This document shows, one piece after another, positions 56,801 through 62,800 of a stretch of 64,000 nucleotides of DNA (the first letter of the stretch is position 1; the number at the start of each line of letters is the position of its first letter). Position numbers and translations under genes: made by a program. The notes beneath the pieces are model-generated. The model was given only the letters and a program-made list of their open reading frames with translations, was not told where the DNA came from and did not search any database. This DNA is from Chamaea fasciata (Eukaryota > Chordata > Aves > Passeriformes > Sylviidae): contig JARCOQ010000006.1 of NCBI GenBank assembly GCA_029207755.1, positions 23,828,022-23,892,021 on the forward strand, read 5' to 3'.

Positions 56801-59800
56801 ATCTCTCTCACTCTTCCTGTCCCCCCACCCTCTTTTTCTATTTCCTTCTTTCTCTTTCATTTACTGTTAAATAAAATGTATCCATTTTTTGGTATCAACA
56901 TTTAAACTCGTTTCATTTTAATGAATAATTTCCCCCTGTTTTGGGGAATATTCGAACATGAAGTTTCTGTCTGCAATCCACAGACGGCTCACTTGGCTCA
57001 CTTTGCTCCTCTGCAATTAGTGGATCACAACAAACATGCTCCAAAAACCAATCTGGTGCAGCTATAAGTTATTAATTCATAACTAAATGAAATAATTTAT
57101 TATTACCTCCTCAGATACTACTAATAATAAATAAACAGCATTTAGAAAAAGTCTGAAAAAAATGTATACATAGGCAAGCAATCCATCATTTCACTTACTT
57201 GTGAACCACTTGGTTTTAGAAATCAATGCATATTATAAAAATAATATTTACCCAATTTATGAAATATGCCTGGATAAATTTAACGACTTCAAGTGTAACC
57301 AACAAGCTGATTGGAATAAGATTATTGAAGAGAATGATAAAAGTCAGGAAATTCAATCCGAAGTTGCTTGCTCCACCATCTGCCAAAAAACAAAGTAATC
57401 AAATAAATATTTGAGACTGTAGTTAGAAATATATAAATGTAGTGTATTTAAAATATTGCATAATTAGCTGAATTTTAAAGTGCTCTAAGAAGAATCTTTG
57501 GAATTAATTACAGTATCACTTGCATACAGATAAGAAATTCCTCAGAGTTTAGGATCTCTATTATAATAGTGGAGTTAAAATTCAGCAATCTTTGCAATCA
57601 TCTCCAATTTCTGAAGAGCAAATTTACCATCCATTCCCTCTTTTGCTACATTTTAATATCAAAATCTGGGAATATCTATATATGCAACCAAGTTCTAAAC
57701 TCAAAATATTACAGTTTTATATTTTGAAAGGGGAAATATATAGTGAAATGAATTTTTTCTCCATCCACCTTCACATAATCATATACTCTCCCTTGACAGA
57801 GCAAAATGCTATGAAAGAGGTAAAATCACACCCCATAAAAGGAAGATATGAAATTAGAGAGTTTAATGAAAGGTCTAAACTGGAAATGTGAATATTAACA
57901 TATGAAAGAAGTAGTTTTATACTACCTTTTCCTTTAAAGTTTTAAGTTCTTCTTTTAAAGATAACTCTAGCGGTAGCACCTCAGAGAAGATGAGAATGGG
58001 AAAGTCTGCTGTGCAATACAGCAAAAGGGTAGAAGATGGAGCCTGCCTAGCTGTATTCAAGGTATCTCAAAGAAAAACAGCCTCAGATAGGTTTCCACTG
58101 TCTGTCCAAGGTGGACTTGGTTGTTACTGTAAGATCCAGGAAAGAAGGTTTTGGAGACTTTCATTAGTATCAATTCCTGCATCAAATGAAGTACTTGTCT
58201 AAAAGACCAGGGAGCTAAAAAATTAAATAACTAAGGGAAAAGGGCAATAAAATGCTTCTTACATATTAAAAACATCTGGCATCAGAACAATTATGTGCTA
58301 AATACAGCCTTAAAGGACATACTATACAAAACCCAAAACAATTTCATTTAATCAATGGATATATATCAGAAAATAAACTGACATGGATAATCAGTCAAGA
58401 ACACACAAACTAAAATATGAATGGCCACTATTTCATGTTTCGTTTTACAGGAATAACAACAATTTATGAACTTCTTCATTACATGGTGTTAACCATATAA
58501 TAGCCACCATATTCTTAAAAGTTTTCTATTTCTCAGAAAAGAAAAAAAATGCATAGATGAAGCACATCTAATGTCCTTCTTTGATATTACTGAAAATCGT
58601 CAATATTCTATGAACTAGTTCACTTTTTCTTACCTCACTTCGAAAACATGAAAGTTAAGTTTCTTAATTAAAAAAAAAAAGTTTCTCTCTCAGCATTAAA
58701 ACAAGGGAAGCAGAGTTCATCATAAATGTAGACACAGAAACTTTAGGAGTGCCTTCAAATCAGAACTTCTAGATTTTTCTTTTAGAACTTACCAAAATCC
58801 CCCCAAACCCCTCTTTACTGATTACCTTCAGACGCTTTGTTCTCAGGAGCCTTGTTTCAGTTCTGGTTCTGCCTAAGTCAAAAAGGCCCTAAGAAATTCT
58901 GAAACCATGAATAATTGACTGCAAAGTATATGCATGAAAACTTTAAAATCTTGTTTCTGCAGAGAAGGTCAGACTCTGTTAGTATGTTACATGTTGCTGT
59001 GAAGGCCTGTGTAACATCACACTGCCCTGCATCCACCTTATGTACAGCTGCCCAGTTGAGTATGTTAGATGAGACCTCTCGTGCCTCTTTTATCTTCTTT
59101 AGGAGGAGTCTATTAACTTTTGATATTAATTAGTTAAAGCCCTATACAGTAAAAATTACAAAGCCACAGCATCACTTCCTAAGACAAACAAGTTGCAAAA
59201 TTCAGAAAATCACTGCAGCTTTAAAGGTAATCTAATGATAACAGCTCAAAGAGGCTTCAGTGTGATGTCTAGGAAGCTGACTGTTTATGCCAGTGGAATG
59301 CTGATGCAGACCTTGCTGAGTTGCAGAAATAAAATGCCTGAAAGAAGTAGAGACAAACAAGTCATCTCACCCTTCCTGAATTTAGCAAGAACTCAGCACA
59401 GCAAGGCAAATTTTATACTTGCTGTGACATACCTAGCCTAATGACTTTAGTCAATAGAGATTGACAAAAAAATCACTGTGCAAGGGAAGGTAATCATCCT
59501 CCTTTCCAAATAGGAAAGGCAACCGAACACTAAAATATTAATAAAATATTTTAAATCTTACAATTTAGATCAAGATACCAGTCTCTTCCAGTATGCCTTC
59601 GGTTCCATATAGCTGAACCAATAGAGCAGATCAAAGACATGGCAATAAGGATGCAGAACAAAATCAAAATCTGAATATTTGTAATTCGTTCCACATTAGA
59701 CATTTTAAGAGGTGGACTTGTTGAATTCTGCAAAAGACAAAAACCAACAGTGGCTATTAAATATTAGATGAGGTAACACAGTTCTCGCTTTTCAAATTAC

Positions 59801-62800
59801 ATGTTACTGTATCCTTTTCCAAATATTCCCCCCAAAAAATCCACATCATAAATGCCCTAACTCTTTTACTTTAAAAGTCCCAGAACAAGCGGCTTATAAA
59901 TTATGAACTGGAGCTTTAGAATTGTGTCACAAGAAGTTAACACCAATAGTTAACAGTAAACATTAAAAATTAATGTACATCCACCTTGTCAGTGCAATAG
60001 AAGACAGCTGCTAATACAGATACACTTTTTCAAGTAACTATTTTAAAAATTAGAAAAGCAATAAATAAGGCATGAGTGACCATTCTGAAATTCTTTTTTC
60101 CCAACAGGTACATTTCAATTCTAATATTTCAAAACACATTAGGCAAAGTAATTTCCATCTCTTCCCTCCTCATTTCATTTTCTGACAAGAGTTATTACCT
60201 TTGTACTTGAAAGAAAGCCCCACAATAGGACAGTTTTAGGAGCAGTCAAAAATAAAAAAAGACAAACTATGATAAGAGAACTTGCTAATAAAGAGTTTTC
60301 AAAGCTCAAGTTAGAAGATAGAATCAATAAAAAATGCTTACTAGTAGAAAAACTTCTTTGGGACTAAGTGACTAAAATAAAAAGAAATTTCTTTATTTTT
60401 ACTACTTTTATTTCATATGAAAGATGCTCTATTACTGACATTTTAGTACTACATTGAATCAAGCCATGTATCAGTACTACAGAATGGTAAATTAAGGTAA
60501 TAAAAGACAGGTCAGACAAAATCCAAGTGACAAACCTGCATAAGTTTTGTGTCATGTCCAGTATAGACAACTATCCCATGAACCCACTGAGTATTTCTCA
60601 ACTGAGCTCCTCGTAGAAGAATCTGATCAGATCCCAATGGAACAGTACTAGAAGTAAAAAGTTTTACATTTTACTACTAAACCAATCAATGTCAATGAAT
60701 AAATGTAATCAGCAGTTATTAAAACTAATTTCTTAAAATTTACATGATTATTGTTAATAGGTTAGGAACCTAATTTTCACAGTTAACTTTCTGGGAGTTT
60801 TGACAGAGAAAACTTGACAGATAAAAACCAGGCTAAAACTAAGTTTTCAAAAATATTACTTACCACTTTATTTTTATTATGGACTACTAATTTTGATATG
60901 GTACTACTAACCAAGCATACTGAAAGTAAAAATGTCTAATTCTCCTGTGATTTATTATAATTTTTTCCTAAATGATCTCTTACAAAATTGATTTTCAAAT
61001 TGATTTGCATATGAAATAATCTTGTGAACTCTCAACTTAGTCCACTTTTCTAGTGAAATAACCATCTTTTATGAACACAGTTATTTAACATTCACAGTAA
61101 TATTTCATGCGCCTTCTTTAAACTGAAAACCAGGTACATTTTGTTCTGCTATTCTTTTAAAACTGTGTGCAATAAAGGAGCAACATACCCTCAAAACACA
61201 TGGGAAACTCTTAATTGTCTTAAATTCAGACAGCTGTCTTTATACATATAATATAGGTCAAGTTTTTCTCAAAATGCAAAATTTTTATATAATTATTACT
61301 CTTTGTCATGGAAAAACATGCCCTGTTTTGGCAGTTTTCTTTCTATAAATACCAAGTGGTAGTTCACACTTGTCATAAGTGCTCTAGTGTTTGGAATTCT
61401 TACCTAAAACTACTATCTCTACTTGTTTGAAACCAACACATTATTAAGATCACAAATTTCCTGATTAAGGAGAGCAGCTGTATCTCTGATACATAAAATA
61501 TAAAGCATCTGAAAAAGCCACAATATTTAGTAACATTTTGGGTAGCTCAAAGAGTACAGTCAGGGTATGGAAAGCCCACATCTGCCAGGTGTCATGTGAC
61601 AAATATTGACCATTGTGATCACCCTCCACTCTAATAAAGTGATGATGCAACGACTTGACAAGAGATCTCAAGTGTCTTATTTCCCAGCCTCAGCCTTCTT
61701 AAAACTGAGATCCAGCACATCTCATTTCTCTTGCATTTTACATAACTACTGAATGTAAGCAACACGCTTAGTTTGTATTCACTAAGGGATGTTCTCAGTG
61801 AGGAAACGTGCTTTTAGAATACTTTCCTGGCAGAGAGTATATTAAGAGCCAGTAATTTCTGAGACACGTGTGAAAACTTAACAAAATGTTCTTGTTAACA
61901 AGTATACTTCACTCTGATCCAAAATTTTAAGAATGTCTTCAGGAAAACTTATACTTTAGGCCTGGATAACCAGAATCTGACCTTCACAATCCCCTCACCA
62001 TTCGGCAAGCCACTGTCTAGTCATAGGTTCATATAAACTTTATCATATAAACACAGGTTCATACAGAGGAGAACTTTTCTCCTTTCTCTAGCTAATTTCA
62101 TTTCATGGACTAAAACCAAACTGACATGCTTCTGTATACTCATAGGCATAATAAAGAGCTGCACACTTTGGTGATAAGGGTAAGCTCACTCAAAGGCTGA
62201 GGACAGCAAGAAAACTTTTGCCTCTTTTAGTTCACTGATTTGGCCAAAAGGCAAAATACCTGTAATAGTGTTCTGTCTCCCTAAATACTGGGTATGCAAA
62301 GGAAAAAAAAGAAAACCTTTTTTTTTTAGATTTTTTTTTGAGTTGCTCTCCCATGAAGGGAAAAAGAGAAGACTGAAAAGGTCAACAAGATACAACATTT
62401 ATGGCACTCCAATGATTTACATTAATTGAAAGAAGAGAGGACCTACATAATGTGGTAGGAAGGTCTAAAGATCTGGACAATTAAATACCAAGTAGATGAA
62501 TTTGCACTCCCTCTATTATGGGCAGAAAAAAACCATATCCCTGATTTTTCAGGTTGAAGTAAGGCCAAGATCCAAAAAGAGTTACTTACCTGCAATTCTT
62601 TTTCACTGAAGGTAAATATTATATTAGACCCACACTTTTGGAACTATCCTACTGCACAGAAACTATAGGCAAAATATTCCAAAACAGAATTTCTCAAATG
62701 AAAAATTTCTTGACCAGCAGATGGCATCCTCCTACACATTCTTGAGGCATCACAGCCATCAGCATATTCAATATTTATTTTTAATCAAATTTTTAAAATT

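Larger units (their letters stand above)
54524..57251 (-). other. ATP8A1 intron, 2.7 kb, with microsatellite and LTR
   Basis: Holds a (TATTG)n microsatellite at 54857-54935 and a solo LTR at 56055-57032 that makes up over a third of the intron. The rest is AT-rich and unremarkable. Confidence 0.87.
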
